Origin: Alteromonadaceae bacterium BrNp21-10
Lineage (GTDB): Bacteria; Pseudomonadota; Gammaproteobacteria; Enterobacterales; Alteromonadaceae
NCBI GenBank assembly: GCA_030418115.1
Contig: JAUHQD010000011.1
Coordinates: forward strand, 1-64,000
Direction of reading: 5' to 3'
Length of the DNA stretch: 64,000 nt
Part shown: positions 49,628-59,982 of the stretch, piece by piece
Layout of the letters: each line of letters starts with the position of its first letter
Position numbering within the stretch: position 1 is the first letter of the stretch
Notes under the pieces: generated by a model
What the model was told of the DNA's origin: nothing
Database searches by the model: none
What the model saw: only the letters and a program-made list of their open reading frames with translations
Made by a program: the position numbers and the translations under genes

Positions 49628-51746
49628 AGTGAACTCCTTTAAAATGGGCATGAAACAACATTAAACTTTGATTAATAAGAGTACATTTATACAGAGACGG
49701 TACCGCTGTATGTACATAATCGGTATCCGTGGCTAACAGGCAATCCCACTCGGTAAGATTCGGTAAACTGGGTAATACAAATTGCTTAGACTCGCTATCG
49801 GCATTTAACATTAACAATAATGCTTGTCGCGTAGCTGGTGCTTTAACTCCGCTGTCATCCAAGGGGTCTTGTGACTCTTCCAAATCACCCACCAAAATAA
49901 CACTTAAGGTACGGGTCTGGGCTTCACTCCATACCGCATTGCTCATTAACTCGCCGTGGCGGTTAAACCAAAATAACCCTGGGGTTTCAATATCCTCTGA
50001 CTTATGGATATAGTTTTTATGGCACAACAAACTAAAGCGTAACCGTAAAGCAATCAGTTGCTGGCTAAATTCAAATAGCTTTTGATTGAATTCTGGTGCC
50101 TGCCAATTAAACCAGTTGATCTCGTTATCCTGACAATAGGCATTATTATTGCCTTTTTGAGTACGGCCGCATTCATCGCCGGCCAATAACATCGGTACTC
50201 CTTGGGATAACAACAAGGTGCTCAACATGTTACGGCATTGGCGCTCACGTAAATCAATAATGGCTTGCTTGGTGGTATCCCCCTCAACGCCATAGTTACG
50301 ACTATAATTTTCCTGATGGCCATCACGATTATCTTCACCATTTTGCAAATTATTGCGCTGTTCGTAGCTGACTAAATCTCGTAGGGTAAAGCCATCATGG
50401 CTACTGATAAAATTAACCGTCGATGAAGGAGTGCGACCACTGTGCTCAAATATATCTCCAGAACCGTGGAAACGCCGCGCAAACTCAGCTAATAGACCAC
50501 TATCTCCTTTCCAAAAACGCTTAATGGTGTCTCGGTAGCGGTCATTCCATTCACTCCAACCAATAGGGTAATTACCTAATTGATAACCACCGGGGCCGAT
50601 GTCCCAAGGCTCGGCAATCAGCTTCACTTGAGATAACACCGGGTCTTGCATCAAGGCATCAAAAAAACCACTACGAGGGTCAAAACCGTATTCTTCGCGG
50701 CCCAAACAACTGGCTAAATCAAAGCGAAAACCATCAACGCCCATGACTTCTACCCAGTAACGCAATGAATCCATCACCATTTGCAACACCCGTGGATGAG
50801 TAATATTCAAGGTATTACCACAGCCGGTATCATTGATGTAAAAGCGTTTATCATTAGGGTGCAGACGATAATAACTGTGGTTATCAATGCCACGAAAACT
50901 CAAGGTTTGACCTAAATGATTGCCCTCGGCGGTATGGTTATAAACCACATCTAAAACGACTTCGATATCCGCTTGATGAAAACATTCCACCAATTGCTGA
51001 AATTCGGCCACATCATCTTTGGCTAAATACGCGGGATGGGGAGCAAAAAAACCTAGGCTGTTATAGCCCCAATAATTGGTGAGTTTTTTCTTGTCTAAAA
51101 ATGGCTCATTAACAAAGGCCTGTATGGGCATTAATTCAACACAGTTGATACCCAGCTTTTTTATATAATTAATGATTTCAGGGGTCGCTAAACCAGCAAA
51201 CTTACCTTTAACGGTTTCATTCAGTTGCGGATGCAACATCGTGAATCCTTTAACGTGCAATTCATAAATAATATTGCTGCTTAACGGCCTTTCTATGGGG
51301 CGTGTGGGTTTGACTAGCTGGCGCTGATCTAACACCTTACACTTGGGCATAAAGGCCGCATTGTCGCTAGTGCTAAAGCTTAAATCTTCACTTTTGTCTT
51401 CGACATCAAAGCCAAAGTGACTGTCGTCAGGAATAAAGTCCCCTACCCATTGCTTTGCATAAGGGTCTAGCAGTAATTTATTGGGATTAAAACGGTGGCC
51501 CGAAGATGGCGCATATGGCCCATGTACACGGTAACCGTAAATAAGTTCATTACCGCCATTTTCTATCATGCCATGCCACACCTGATTGGTGCTTTCCGGT
51601 AATTCAAAACGGGCTGTTTCATTGCCCTTTGTATCAAACAAGCATAACTCTACCGCCGTAGCGTGAGCAGAAAATAATGCAAAATTAACACCGTCATCGG
51701 TTACTGTGCTGCCTAAAGGATAAGGCTTACCTATCAACATATTCAT
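49620..51746 (-). CDS. glgX: Glycogen debranching enzyme GlgX
   Basis: GH13 isoamylase-type enzyme that removes the short branches left by GlgP. The 708-aa protein has an N-terminal CBM48 domain (PLGSTVTDDGVNFALFSAHA) and the (beta/alpha)8 barrel. The motifs are VVYNHTAEG, the nucleophile in GFRFDLASCLG, the acid/base Glu in LIAEPWDIGPGGYQ and SSHDGFTLRDL. AAAGGAGG lies upstream of ATG 51746. It follows glgB by 21 bases and overlaps glgP by 8. Confidence 0.96.
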   Translation of the reverse strand: MNMLIGKPYPLGSTVTDDGVNFALFSAHATAVELCLFDTKGNETARFELPESTNQVWHGMIENGGNELIYGYRVHGPYAPSSGHRFNPNKLLLDPYAKQWVGDFIPDDSHFGFDVEDKSEDLSFSTSDNAAFMPKCKVLDQRQLVKPTRPIERPLSSNIIYELHVKGFTMLHPQLNETVKGKFAGLATPEIINYIKKLGINCVELMPIQAFVNEPFLDKKKLTNYWGYNSLGFFAPHPAYLAKDDVAEFQQLVECFHQADIEVVLDVVYNHTAEGNHLGQTLSFRGIDNHSYYRLHPNDKRFYINDTGCGNTLNITHPRVLQMVMDSLRYWVEVMGVDGFRFDLASCLGREEYGFDPRSGFFDALMQDPVLSQVKLIAEPWDIGPGGYQLGNYPIGWSEWNDRYRDTIKRFWKGDSGLLAEFARRFHGSGDIFEHSGRTPSSTVNFISSHDGFTLRDLVSYEQRNNLQNGEDNRDGHQENYSRNYGVEGDTTKQAIIDLRERQCRNMLSTLLLSQGVPMLLAGDECGRTQKGNNNAYCQDNEINWFNWQAPEFNQKLFEFSQQLIALRLRFSLLCHKNYIHKSEDIETPGLFWFNRHGELMSNAVWSEAQTRTLSVILVGDLEESQDPLDDSGVKAPATRQALLLMLNADSESKQFVLPSLPNLTEWDCLLATDTDYVHTAVPSLYKCTLINQSLMLFHAHFKGVHYE

Positions 51747-51767
51747 TTGTTAGCCTCCTTTATCATC

Positions 51768-53999
51768 TTAAGCGGATAGCGCCTGTGGCGCTGAATTAGG
51801 TTTTAAAACTATACAAGCCAAGGGTGGAATAGTTAGGGTCAAGCTGGCAGGCATACCACGAAAATCTCCTGCAATAGCGGCCAATGGCCCCAAATTACCC
51901 ACGTTACTGCCTTGGTAAAAATCACTGTCACTGTTCAAGCATTCCACATACTCGGTTAACAGCGGCACACCCACTTGATAACCGCTGCGCGCGGTGGGAG
52001 TCATGTTAACGATAAATATCAGATGATCGCTGGCGTCTTCGGCATAACGCACATAGGCAAAGATACTGTCATTGGCATTTTCACAATCTAACCAACCGAA
52101 ACCTTGAGCTTGATGGTCACATTGGTGCATGGCTGGATAACTCACATACAACTGGTTTAAGTCTTTGATCCACTGCTGGATCCCCTGATGGGGTGCATAC
52201 TGCAGTAAATGCCAATCTAGACTGCGATCATGGCTCCACTCATTACGCTGAGCGAATTCATTACCCATAAACAATAATTTTTTACCGGGGTGTCCCCACA
52301 TGTAACCTAAGTAGGCACGTAAGGTAGAAAACTTCTGCCAGTCATCTCCAGGAATTTTATTAACTAGCGAACCTTTACCATGCACCACCTCGTCATGACT
52401 TAAGGACAAGATAAACTGTTCGGTATAGGCATAAACCATACTAAAGGTCATTTCATGATGATGATGACTGCGATAGATAGGATCTCGTTTCAAATAAGAC
52501 AAGCTGTCGTTCATCCAACCCATATTCCATTTAAAACCAAAGCCCAAACCATTCTGATCCACACGGCCTGTTACACCGGGCCACGAGGTTGACTCTTCGG
52601 CGACCATCATGATCCCAGGGAAATCTGCATATAGACGTTGATTCAATTCCTGCAAAAATGAAATAGCTTGCAAGTTTTCTCGACCGCCATATTCATTAGG
52701 CTGCCACTCACCCTGCTCGCGACTGTAGTCGAGATATAACATCGAAGACACCGCATCTAAACGTAGTCCATCAAAATGGAATTCCTTGATCCAATAGCAG
52801 GCATTGGATAACAAAAAGCTACGCACTTCACTGCGACCATAGTTATAAATTAAGGTGTTCCAATCGGGATGTTCGCCTTTTCTAGGGTCGGCATGTTCAT
52901 ATAAACACGTACCATCAAAGCGCGCCAAACCATGGGGGTCTTTCGGAAAATGGGCAGGCACCCAATCCAACAGCACTGCAATATCATGTTGATGGCAGGC
53001 ATCAATAAAGGCTTTTAAACCTGCGCCATCGCCAAGGCGGTATGTCGGTGCAAATAAGCCCACTGGCTGATAACCCCAAGAACCATCAAAAGGATATTCA
53101 CTAATGGGCATTAATTGTAAGTGGGTAAAGCCCATTTCTTTAACATAGGGGATCAACTCGTTGATCAAATCCTGATAGTCAAAATAGTCTTTGCCTTCGT
53201 CGCCTTTACGTCGCCATGATGCCAAATGTACTTCATAGGTGGACATCGGCTGCGCATGCCATTGCTGTTTAGGCCGTTGGGTCATCCAGCCGCTATCTTG
53301 CCATTCATAAATGGTTTTACTGGGGATCACAGAGGCATTATCGGGCGCACATTGCATGCTTTTAGCATAGGGGTCAGATTTTTGAATATGCCCCCCAGAT
53401 TGGCTAACAATATCGAATTTGTAATGCTGCGGGTCAGTACAATTAGGGATAAAAATATCCCACATGCCACTGGCCGGATGTAAACGCATAATATGCTGGT
53501 TACGGTTCCAATGATTAAAATCACCAATCACCGATACACGGCGGGCATTGGGAGCCCAAACACAAAAGTGTACGCCGCTAATGTCCCCCGCTTGTTTCCA
53601 GTTAGCGCCCTGAAAATTATAAGCTTGCTGCTGCTTGCCTTCAGCGAATAGGTATAAATCATCGGCTTGTAATAATGAACCGAATTGATAAGGATCTATC
53701 ACCTCTTCCACCACAAGTGGATAAGTGACTTTTAATTTATAAGCAAAACGCAAAGTACGACGGCCGAGTTTAGCCGCGAAAAAGCCCTGCTCGCCAACCG
53801 GCGCTAAACTCACCACTTTTTTATTATCGACTAGGCTGATGACATCAACCTGTTGGGCACCGGGTAAATAGGCTCTGATCATCAAACCTTTACCAGTGGC
53901 CTGATGGTGCATCCCTAATATTGAAAACGCATCGACGTACTCACCATTTAATAATGCGCGCTGGGCACTATCTGCAAAAATCGTTTTTGTACTTGTCAT
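51768..53999 (-). CDS. glgB: 1,4-alpha-glucan branching enzyme GlgB
   Basis: Creates alpha-1,6 branches in glycogen. The 743-aa protein is full length for the proteobacterial type, with two N-terminal carbohydrate-binding modules. The GH13 catalytic residues are visible in [18 protein letters not shown] (nucleophile), [14 protein letters not shown] (acid/base) and [29 protein letters not shown] is also conserved. It starts 4 bases after the malQ stop and ends 21 bases before glgX. Confidence 0.98.
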   Translation of the reverse strand: MTSTKTIFADSAQRALLNGEYVDAFSILGMHHQATGKGLMIRAYLPGAQQVDVISLVDNKKVVSLAPVGEQGFFAAKLGRRTLRFAYKLKVTYPLVVEEVIDPYQFGSLLQADDLYLFAEGKQQQAYNFQGANWKQAGDISGVHFCVWAPNARRVSVIGDFNHWNRNQHIMRLHPASGMWDIFIPNCTDPQHYKFDIVSQSGGHIQKSDPYAKSMQCAPDNASVIPSKTIYEWQDSGWMTQRPKQQWHAQPMSTYEVHLASWRRKGDEGKDYFDYQDLINELIPYVKEMGFTHLQLMPISEYPFDGSWGYQPVGLFAPTYRLGDGAGLKAFIDACHQHDIAVLLDWVPAHFPKDPHGLARFDGTCLYEHADPRKGEHPDWNTLIYNYGRSEVRSFLLSNACYWIKEFHFDGLRLDAVSSMLYLDYSREQGEWQPNEYGGRENLQAISFLQELNQRLYADFPGIMMVAEESTSWPGVTGRVDQNGLGFGFKWNMGWMNDSLSYLKRDPIYRSHHHHEMTFSMVYAYTEQFILSLSHDEVVHGKGSLVNKIPGDDWQKFSTLRAYLGYMWGHPGKKLLFMGNEFAQRNEWSHDRSLDWHLLQYAPHQGIQQWIKDLNQLYVSYPAMHQCDHQAQGFGWLDCENANDSIFAYVRYAEDASDHLIFIVNMTPTARSGYQVGVPLLTEYVECLNSDSDFYQGSNVGNLGPLAAIAGDFRGMPASLTLTIPPLACIVLKPNSAPQALSA

Positions 54000-54003
54000 A
54001 ATG

Positions 54004-56163
54004 CTACCCGTTTACTGCATGTGAATGTGGATCGTTCTCGTTATGTCTTACCTGTTGCAATTGTTTTACCGTATCAGCAAATAACTCAGATGCAATGATT
54101 TGCTCAATAGTCTCTGGCAAACGCCGCTGCCAATTGGGGAACTCTTTCCAGGTTCCTGGAATATTCACCGGCACGGTATCCGCGGCTAGATCACAAAACT
54201 GCAAACTAAATAGCTGAGATTTGCCATTAGCCACAGCCCTAGCTAATGCCGGAATTAATTGCTTAATGTCGATAGTCAATTGCGCTTGATCACAGCTTAA
54301 AACCTGCTCCGCAACCAACACATCGAGTAATTGTTGTTTTTGCTGATTACGTTCTTGATGCGACTCATGTAAATCATCTTCAGAAGACAACAGCCCCATA
54401 TCCATTCTTAGCTGAATATCACTACCCTGCCACCATGCCGCCAGTGTTGGCACATCATGATTGGCCAGCATCATTAAACTCTGCTGCTTATACTCTGCCG
54501 GTGACTTAAAGCCGTGATGATGACGACAAAAATAAAACAGCTCATTAGAAACAATACCGGCATTAAATAACTTGGAGACAATTTCTGGCGGCACTACTCC
54601 GAGATCTTCACCAATCAATCGGCATTCAAAGCGATGGCTTTCTAAACACAAAATCGCCAGCAAGGTTTCCACCGGATAATAAATATAAGCACCTCGACCA
54701 AAGGCTTCATCCAACGGCCACCACCATAAACGCCGTAGTGCCATCACATGATCTAAACGCAAAGCGCCGCAGTGCCGCATGTTAGCGCGCACCAATTGAA
54801 TAAAATGCTGATAGTTGTGCTGCTTTAATTTAATCGGATCCAGTGGCGTTAGCCCCCAGTTTTGCCCTTGTGGCGCAAAGGGATCCGGCGGCGCACCAAT
54901 ACTGGCGTTAACACAAAATTGCTCAACATTGGCTTGCACTTCACTGCCTTCAACCAAGGCACCAACCGCAAGGTCGCGGATCAAACCAATCTTCATACCC
55001 GCGTCTACGGCCACCTGCTGACATTGTTGAAATTGTTCGCTACATAAAAACTGTAAGTACTGAAAAAATTCGCTGTCTGCATAAGATTGTTGCGATGCTT
55101 GGGCTAAGCCCATTTCATGTTCGGCAAATTGCAGCAACGCCAGCCCTTGCTGTTGCACAAATTGCTGATAGCTTTGAGCCCGTGCAGTGTTGTTATGTAA
55201 ATGGCGCTGTTTGAATTCACTAAACATCAACTCCAATGCGGCAAATTTAGTCCGGTGAATGGCGGGATAATCCAACCATTCTAACTGATTGAGTTGTTTT
55301 GCCTGCTGCAACAAAGCCGGGAATTGTTGTTTAGCCGATAACCATTGGAACTCCTCAATCGCTGGGATATGCAAATACAAAGGATTAAGGAAACGACGAT
55401 CCATTGGGCTATATGGGCTGGCATAATCGGGCTTGGCGCTGTTTAAGGCGTGCAGCGGATTGAGCAGAATATAATCTGCACCTTCTTTAGCCATGGTTTT
55501 GGTGAGCGTTTGCAGGTCAGCAAAATCCCCCATTCCCCATTGCTGTTCGCTGCGCAAACTATACAACTGCACGCTAACGCCCCACTGCCGATCATGTGCA
55601 CATTCATCCGCCTGCCACGCTTTACGCGGCGCTAACATTAGTTGGCCTTGGTGCTCAACAGCTACGTCATCGGCAATGCGAATACTTAATTGATGATAGC
55701 CAAGTGTCAGCTGTTGCCGCTGCTTGGCAGTTAGCACCCGTGACAGTGGCAATTGCCAGCGCAAATACGCAGTATCACCTATACGATAATCACCGGTCAC
55801 AGTCATCACACTCAGGTCACAACCAAACTCGATAACCTCAAGATTATCTTGGGTTAATTGAATTTGTAAACTTGTTTGAAATGACGCAGGTAAACTCAGC
55901 TCAATACTGGGCTCATCAAGGTAAGTCCATTGAAATGCGGGTAGTAGTTGTGTCCATGGCTCTGCATCGAGCATATGGTTGCGCTGATCAACAAAATCAG
56001 GGTTGAACACCGCCTGTGATGGCGTTGCCACATCCGTCAGCATGGTTTGTAAAATACCTACTCTATCTGAGTATTCGATTGTGATGTTAGTACCATTGCA
56101 GTCTACAAACTCCGCACCAACACCCTGCAAATACAGAAGCTTATCCAGCCCCATGTTTGTCAT
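54004..56163 (-). CDS. malQ: 4-alpha-glucanotransferase
   Basis: GH77 amylomaltase transferring maltodextrin segments; in a glycogen operon it recycles short chains left by GlgX. The 719-aa protein shows the catalytic Asp of [15 protein letters not shown], the Glu of [13 protein letters not shown] and [18 protein letters not shown] 56163 lies directly on the ACGAGG ribosome binding site. The fourth codon, ATG at 56154, is better spaced and may be the true start. As first gene of the operon it follows a cluster of palindromes. Confidence 0.95.
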   Translation of the reverse strand: MTNMGLDKLLYLQGVGAEFVDCNGTNITIEYSDRVGILQTMLTDVATPSQAVFNPDFVDQRNHMLDAEPWTQLLPAFQWTYLDEPSIELSLPASFQTSLQIQLTQDNLEVIEFGCDLSVMTVTGDYRIGDTAYLRWQLPLSRVLTAKQRQQLTLGYHQLSIRIADDVAVEHQGQLMLAPRKAWQADECAHDRQWGVSVQLYSLRSEQQWGMGDFADLQTLTKTMAKEGADYILLNPLHALNSAKPDYASPYSPMDRRFLNPLYLHIPAIEEFQWLSAKQQFPALLQQAKQLNQLEWLDYPAIHRTKFAALELMFSEFKQRHLHNNTARAQSYQQFVQQQGLALLQFAEHEMGLAQASQQSYADSEFFQYLQFLCSEQFQQCQQVAVDAGMKIGLIRDLAVGALVEGSEVQANVEQFCVNASIGAPPDPFAPQGQNWGLTPLDPIKLKQHNYQHFIQLVRANMRHCGALRLDHVMALRRLWWWPLDEAFGRGAYIYYPVETLLAILCLESHRFECRLIGEDLGVVPPEIVSKLFNAGIVSNELFYFCRHHHGFKSPAEYKQQSLMMLANHDVPTLAAWWQGSDIQLRMDMGLLSSEDDLHESHQERNQQKQQLLDVLVAEQVLSCDQAQLTIDIKQLIPALARAVANGKSQLFSLQFCDLAADTVPVNIPGTWKEFPNWQRRLPETIEQIIASELFADTVKQLQQVRHNENDPHSHAVNG

Positions 56164-56170
56164 CCTCGTG

Positions 56171-56212
56171 TGCGTTTGTCAGTTCATCATACATTGCACA
56201 GTGACAAACGCA
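56171..56212. promoter_or_regulatory. 11-bp inverted repeat just upstream of malQ
   Basis: TGCGTTTGTCA (56171-56181) and TGACAAACGCA (56202-56212) are a perfect inverted pair with centres 31 bp apart (20-base gap). The near arm ends only a few bases before the malQ ribosome binding site. It could be a dimeric repressor operator or an RNA hairpin in the leader. Confidence 0.6.
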
Positions 56213-56225
56213 TTAACTATGCCAG

Positions 56226-56268
56226 ATACAACAGCACAGCCTTATTTTAATAAGTATTACTGTTGTAT
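56226..56268. promoter_or_regulatory. Nested palindromes upstream of malQ
   Basis: ATACAACAG (56226-56234) and CTGTTGTAT (56260-56268) are a perfect 9-bp inverted pair. Inside them lies the palindrome CTTATT-TT-AATAAG (56241-56254). They are 14 bases beyond the first repeat and probably belong to the same control region. Confidence 0.55.
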
Positions 56269-56632
56269 ATCAGTAATATGACAGTTCAAACCCATTTTAA
56301 TGACGATTAAATTAAGCACTTATTTGGCTTTAAAGTCACTGTCACCAAACTGCAAACGCACACCTTTGGACCAGCAAACAACCAAAACAGTGCAGCGCAC
56401 CAAAATAGTTATCACTCTCTACTCTTTTATTCAAATTACAATTTAAATACTGTTTTGAAACCAAACTCTTAGCCAAAAAATAACAATAAAAATTATCTGT
56501 CTAATTTCCCGCTTTAATACCGCACATTGGTTTATTCACCTAATTATTTCGCAATAATTTGGACTATTTTTAAACCTTTTATGATTTGCCTTCGACATAG
56601 CTGAATACAACAGTTTATTTGGAACAAATTAT

Positions 56633-57907
56633 ATGTCGATTAGTGATACCAGTGGACAAGATGTACTACTGATAAGCAAGCGGCCACGAAACATTTATCG
56701 CCTACTGGCAATTAGTATAGTGGTAATTATTACTCTTGCTGTATGGGTTATGCCTACCCTCAACGATTGGTCCAATGCGCAAGCTTCCGTTAGCAGTCAA
56801 CGACTACGCACCGCACTGGTAACAAGGGGCGATTTCATTCGTGACCTATCCATACAAGGGCAGGTTGTGGCAGCGGTTAGTCCACGTTTATATAGCCCAG
56901 CCCAAGGTACCATTACCTTTGATGTGGATGCCGGTGATACCGTTCAAAAAGGCCAAGTACTGGCCCATATCGACAGCCCCGAGCTCACCAATGAGTTACT
57001 ACAGGAAGAGTCTACTCAGTTAAGTTTATCCATGGCGCTGGACAGACAAAAAATTCAAGCCAAGAAACAAGCCCTAGAAAATCAAAAAGCGGTAGATATG
57101 GCCAAAGTGTCACTGACTGCCGCCGACCGTGAAAAACGCCGTGCCGATGCGGCTTATAGTACCAGTGCCATTAGCCAAATTGATTTTGAGAAAGCCCAAG
57201 ACGATCTCGAAAACGCTAAACTGGTGTATCAACACGCCGTGAGTGATGCCGAACTTAATCGCGAAAGTCTCAACTTTGAAATAAAAACTCAAGATCTACA
57301 ACTACAGCGACAAACCCTAATGGTGGAAGAATTTCGTCGCAGAGTGGAAGAGCTAACCCTGCGTTCACCGGTTGATGGCTTGGTAGGTAATTTAGCCGTT
57401 GAACAAAAAAATCAGGTCGCCAAAAACCAACCTATTTTAAGCGTGGTCGACTTATCCGTATTTGAAATTGAAGTGGCCATCCCCGAAAGCTATGCCGATG
57501 ATCTCACCATTGGTATGGATGCTGAAATTGCCCTTAACGGTGAACTCCATCAGGCCAAATTGGTCACCATCTCCCCAGAAATCGAGAATAATCAGGTTAC
57601 CGGCCGCGTACGCTTTAGTAGCAACTCCCCCGCCGGTTTGCGCCAAAACCAACGACTATCCACACGTATTCTATTGGAGCACAAAAGCGATGTACTGATG
57701 GTGCAGCGTGGACAATTTTTAGATAGCGGCAATGGCCGCATTGCCTATGTGGTGAATAACGGCGTAGCCACTCGTCAACGAATTGAAACCGGTGCTCGCA
57801 GCCTCGCTAGTGTCGAGCTGATTGCTGGTTTAAACGTTGGTGACGAAATCGTCATCTCTTCAACGGATATTTTTCAGGGTGCTGAACAAGTACTCATCAA
57901 CAACTAA
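56633..57907 (+). CDS. MacA/HlyD-type periplasmic adaptor
   Basis: A 424-aa membrane-fusion protein with one N-terminal anchor (about residues 22-44, IYRLLAISIVVIITLAVWVM), a lipoyl half-domain (SPAQGTITFDVDAGDTVQKGQVLAHID), a long coiled coil (about 120-225), the second lipoyl half (LRSPVDGLVGNLAVEQKNQV), then beta-barrel and membrane-proximal domains. It links the ABC permeases that follow to an outer-membrane channel encoded elsewhere. First gene of a four-gene operon; 27 bases separate it from the ATPase gene. Confidence 0.9.
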   Translation: MSISDTSGQDVLLISKRPRNIYRLLAISIVVIITLAVWVMPTLNDWSNAQASVSSQRLRTALVTRGDFIRDLSIQGQVVAAVSPRLYSPAQGTITFDVDAGDTVQKGQVLAHIDSPELTNELLQEESTQLSLSMALDRQKIQAKKQALENQKAVDMAKVSLTAADREKRRADAAYSTSAISQIDFEKAQDDLENAKLVYQHAVSDAELNRESLNFEIKTQDLQLQRQTLMVEEFRRRVEELTLRSPVDGLVGNLAVEQKNQVAKNQPILSVVDLSVFEIEVAIPESYADDLTIGMDAEIALNGELHQAKLVTISPEIENNQVTGRVRFSSNSPAGLRQNQRLSTRILLEHKSDVLMVQRGQFLDSGNGRIAYVVNNGVATRQRIETGARSLASVELIAGLNVGDEIVISSTDIFQGAEQVLINN

Positions 57908-57934
57908 TAACGATAAAATCAATAGGACCAGCTC

Positions 57935-58648
57935 ATGTTAAAAATGCACAGCATAAAGAAAGTATTTCGCACTGACTTAGTAGAAACCCATGCCCTTAAC
58001 GACTTTAATCTTGAAGTAAAAGAAGGCGAATTCGTTGCTGTTACTGGGCCTTCTGGTTCAGGTAAAACGACCTTCTTGAATATTGCCGGATTATTGGAAA
58101 CCTTTAATCAGGGTCAATACATACTCGATAACACCGACGTTAGTAACCTCAACGACAACCAACGTAGTCGTATTCGTAACGAGAAAATCGGTTTTATTTT
58201 TCAAAGTTTTAACCTTATTCCCGACCTGAATTTATTCGATAACGTTGATGTGCCATTACGCTATCGCGGCTTTAATGCCGCCGATCGCAAACAGCGTATT
58301 GAACAAAGCTTAGAACGAGTTGGTTTGCAGAATCGCATGCAACATTTGCCATCACAATTATCTGGCGGTCAACAGCAGCGTGTTGCTATTGCTCGGGCGC
58401 TGGCCGGTGAGCCGCGTTTTTTGTTAGCTGATGAGCCAACCGGTAATTTAGACACCAAAATGGCGCAAAGCGTGTTGGAGCTCCTACAGGAAATAAATCA
58501 ACAAGGCACCACCATTGTAATGGTCACCCACGATGGCAGCTTAGCCGCACAAGCTAAACGTAATGTGTATGTGCGTGATGGCAAGGTCAGTGAATTGCAT
58601 GATGTCAGCGACAATATTAGCAATGTTGCTAACGTTGTTAATGCCTAA
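57935..58648 (+). CDS. MacB/LolD-type ABC transporter ATP-binding protein
   Basis: 237-aa ATPase. Walker A is GPSGSGKTT (about residue 39-47), the Q-loop is GFIFQSFNLIPDLN, the signature is LSGGQQQRVAIARAL, Walker B is LLADEPTGNLD and the H-loop is VMVTHD. This set is typical of MacB, LolD and FtsE-like type VII ABC systems. It lies between the adaptor and two FtsX-type permeases, which it must energise. AGGA precedes the ATG. Confidence 0.95.
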   Translation: MLKMHSIKKVFRTDLVETHALNDFNLEVKEGEFVAVTGPSGSGKTTFLNIAGLLETFNQGQYILDNTDVSNLNDNQRSRIRNEKIGFIFQSFNLIPDLNLFDNVDVPLRYRGFNAADRKQRIEQSLERVGLQNRMQHLPSQLSGGQQQRVAIARALAGEPRFLLADEPTGNLDTKMAQSVLELLQEINQQGTTIVMVTHDGSLAAQAKRNVYVRDGKVSELHDVSDNISNVANVVNA

Positions 58649-58659
58649 GGAATATCCCT

Positions 58660-59973
58660 ATGTTTAGTTATTATCTACGTTTGGCGCTGCTGAGTATTAA
58701 GCGTAATCCCATCCTTAGTGGCTTGATGATCACCGCTATTGCCCTAGGTATTGGTGCCAGCATGACCACCATAACCATTAACTACTTAATGTCGGCCAAC
58801 CCCATTCCGGAGAAAAGCCAGCAACTGTTTTATGTGCAAGTAGACAGCTGGAACCCTTATGAAGCTTTTGATGAGCCCAATGAGCCACCCAACCAAATTA
58901 CCTGGACCGAAAGTCAAAATTTTATGCGCGATGCCACTGCGTTTAGACAAACTGCCATCGCCAGTTCCAATGCCGTCATAGAGCCCCAAGACCAAGACAG
59001 CAAACCCTTTATGTCGAGTATTCGTTTGGCTTATAGCGATTTTTTCAGCATGTTTAATGTGCCATTTTTATACGGTAATGGCTGGCAAGCCGCTGAGGAT
59101 AATGATCGTGCATTAGTGGTAGTACTTAGTCGTAAAACCAATGACACCCTCTTTGGTGGTGAAAACTCGGTGGGCCGTACAGTGCGTATTGCCGCTAAAG
59201 ATTTCAAAGTCATTGGTGTTCTCGATAATTGGGAGCCCATACCGAAATTTTATGACTTAACCACAGACGAGTTTGGTTCGCCTGAAGATATCTTTATGCC
59301 CTTTACCCTTAAAGAAGCATTGGAACTAAACAACGGTGGCAATACTAATTGCTGGAAGAGCCCAGAAGGCGAAGGCTTTAAGAGCTTTTTATTGTCGGAA
59401 TGTGTCAATTACCAAATGTGGGTTGAATTGCGTAGTGAGCAAGAAAAGCAAGATTACCTTAATTACTTGCATAACTACGTTGCCGAACAAAAGACCATGG
59501 GACGTTTTGCCAGAGAGCAAAACAATCGCTTATCCGATGTCATGCAGTGGCTAAAAATTAATGAAGTGGTGGCCGATGATGCACAAATAATGCTGTGGCT
59601 AAGCCTCATGTTTCTACTAGTGTGTTTACTCAATACCATTGGCCTACTACTCGCTAAATTCAGTGGCAAGACCGCCGAAATCAGTTTGCGCCGCGCCGTA
59701 GGTGCTTCAAAGAGCGACTTGTTTTACCAACATTTGGTGGAAACCGCCTGTATTGGTATCGCCGGAGGTATTGCCGGCTTAGGGTTAGCGCTAATTGGCT
59801 TACAGGGCATTAAAGCCCTCTATGGCGAATTTGCCGACAAGGTGACCTCATTGGATATGAACTTAGTGATCATCGCCATCATACTGGCGCTGGTGTCCAG
59901 CATCGGAGCTGGTCTCTACCCCACTTGGCGGATCTGTAAAATTGAACCTGCTAGCCAACTCAAAGACCAATAA
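58660..59973 (+). CDS. MacB-like ABC permease 1
   Basis: 437 aa. One N-terminal helix (about 20-40: GLMITAIALGIGASMTTITI) is followed by a large periplasmic domain (MacB_PCD, about 45-300) and a C-terminal FtsX block of three helices: VADDAQIMLWLSLMFLLVCLLNTIGLLL, the GIAGGIAGLGLALIG segment and a last helix ending GAGLYPTWRICKIEPA. The four-helix type VII layout suits mechanotransmission, not substrate passage through the membrane. It starts 11 bases after the ATPase gene and is followed closely by permease 2. Confidence 0.9.
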   Translation: MFSYYLRLALLSIKRNPILSGLMITAIALGIGASMTTITINYLMSANPIPEKSQQLFYVQVDSWNPYEAFDEPNEPPNQITWTESQNFMRDATAFRQTAIASSNAVIEPQDQDSKPFMSSIRLAYSDFFSMFNVPFLYGNGWQAAEDNDRALVVVLSRKTNDTLFGGENSVGRTVRIAAKDFKVIGVLDNWEPIPKFYDLTTDEFGSPEDIFMPFTLKEALELNNGGNTNCWKSPEGEGFKSFLLSECVNYQMWVELRSEQEKQDYLNYLHNYVAEQKTMGRFAREQNNRLSDVMQWLKINEVVADDAQIMLWLSLMFLLVCLLNTIGLLLAKFSGKTAEISLRRAVGASKSDLFYQHLVETACIGIAGGIAGLGLALIGLQGIKALYGEFADKVTSLDMNLVIIAIILALVSSIGAGLYPTWRICKIEPASQLKDQ

Positions 59974-59982
59974 GGAAAGGCG

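Larger units (their letters stand above)
56164..56632. other. Divergent control region malQ operon / ABC efflux operon
   Basis: 469 bases between divergent operons. The malQ side holds the two inverted-repeat systems listed separately. The rest (56280-56632) is AT-rich with no convincing small gene. TTTGGAACA near 56620 probably serves as the ribosome binding site for the adaptor gene. I see no clear MalT, Crp or other named site. Confidence 0.5.
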
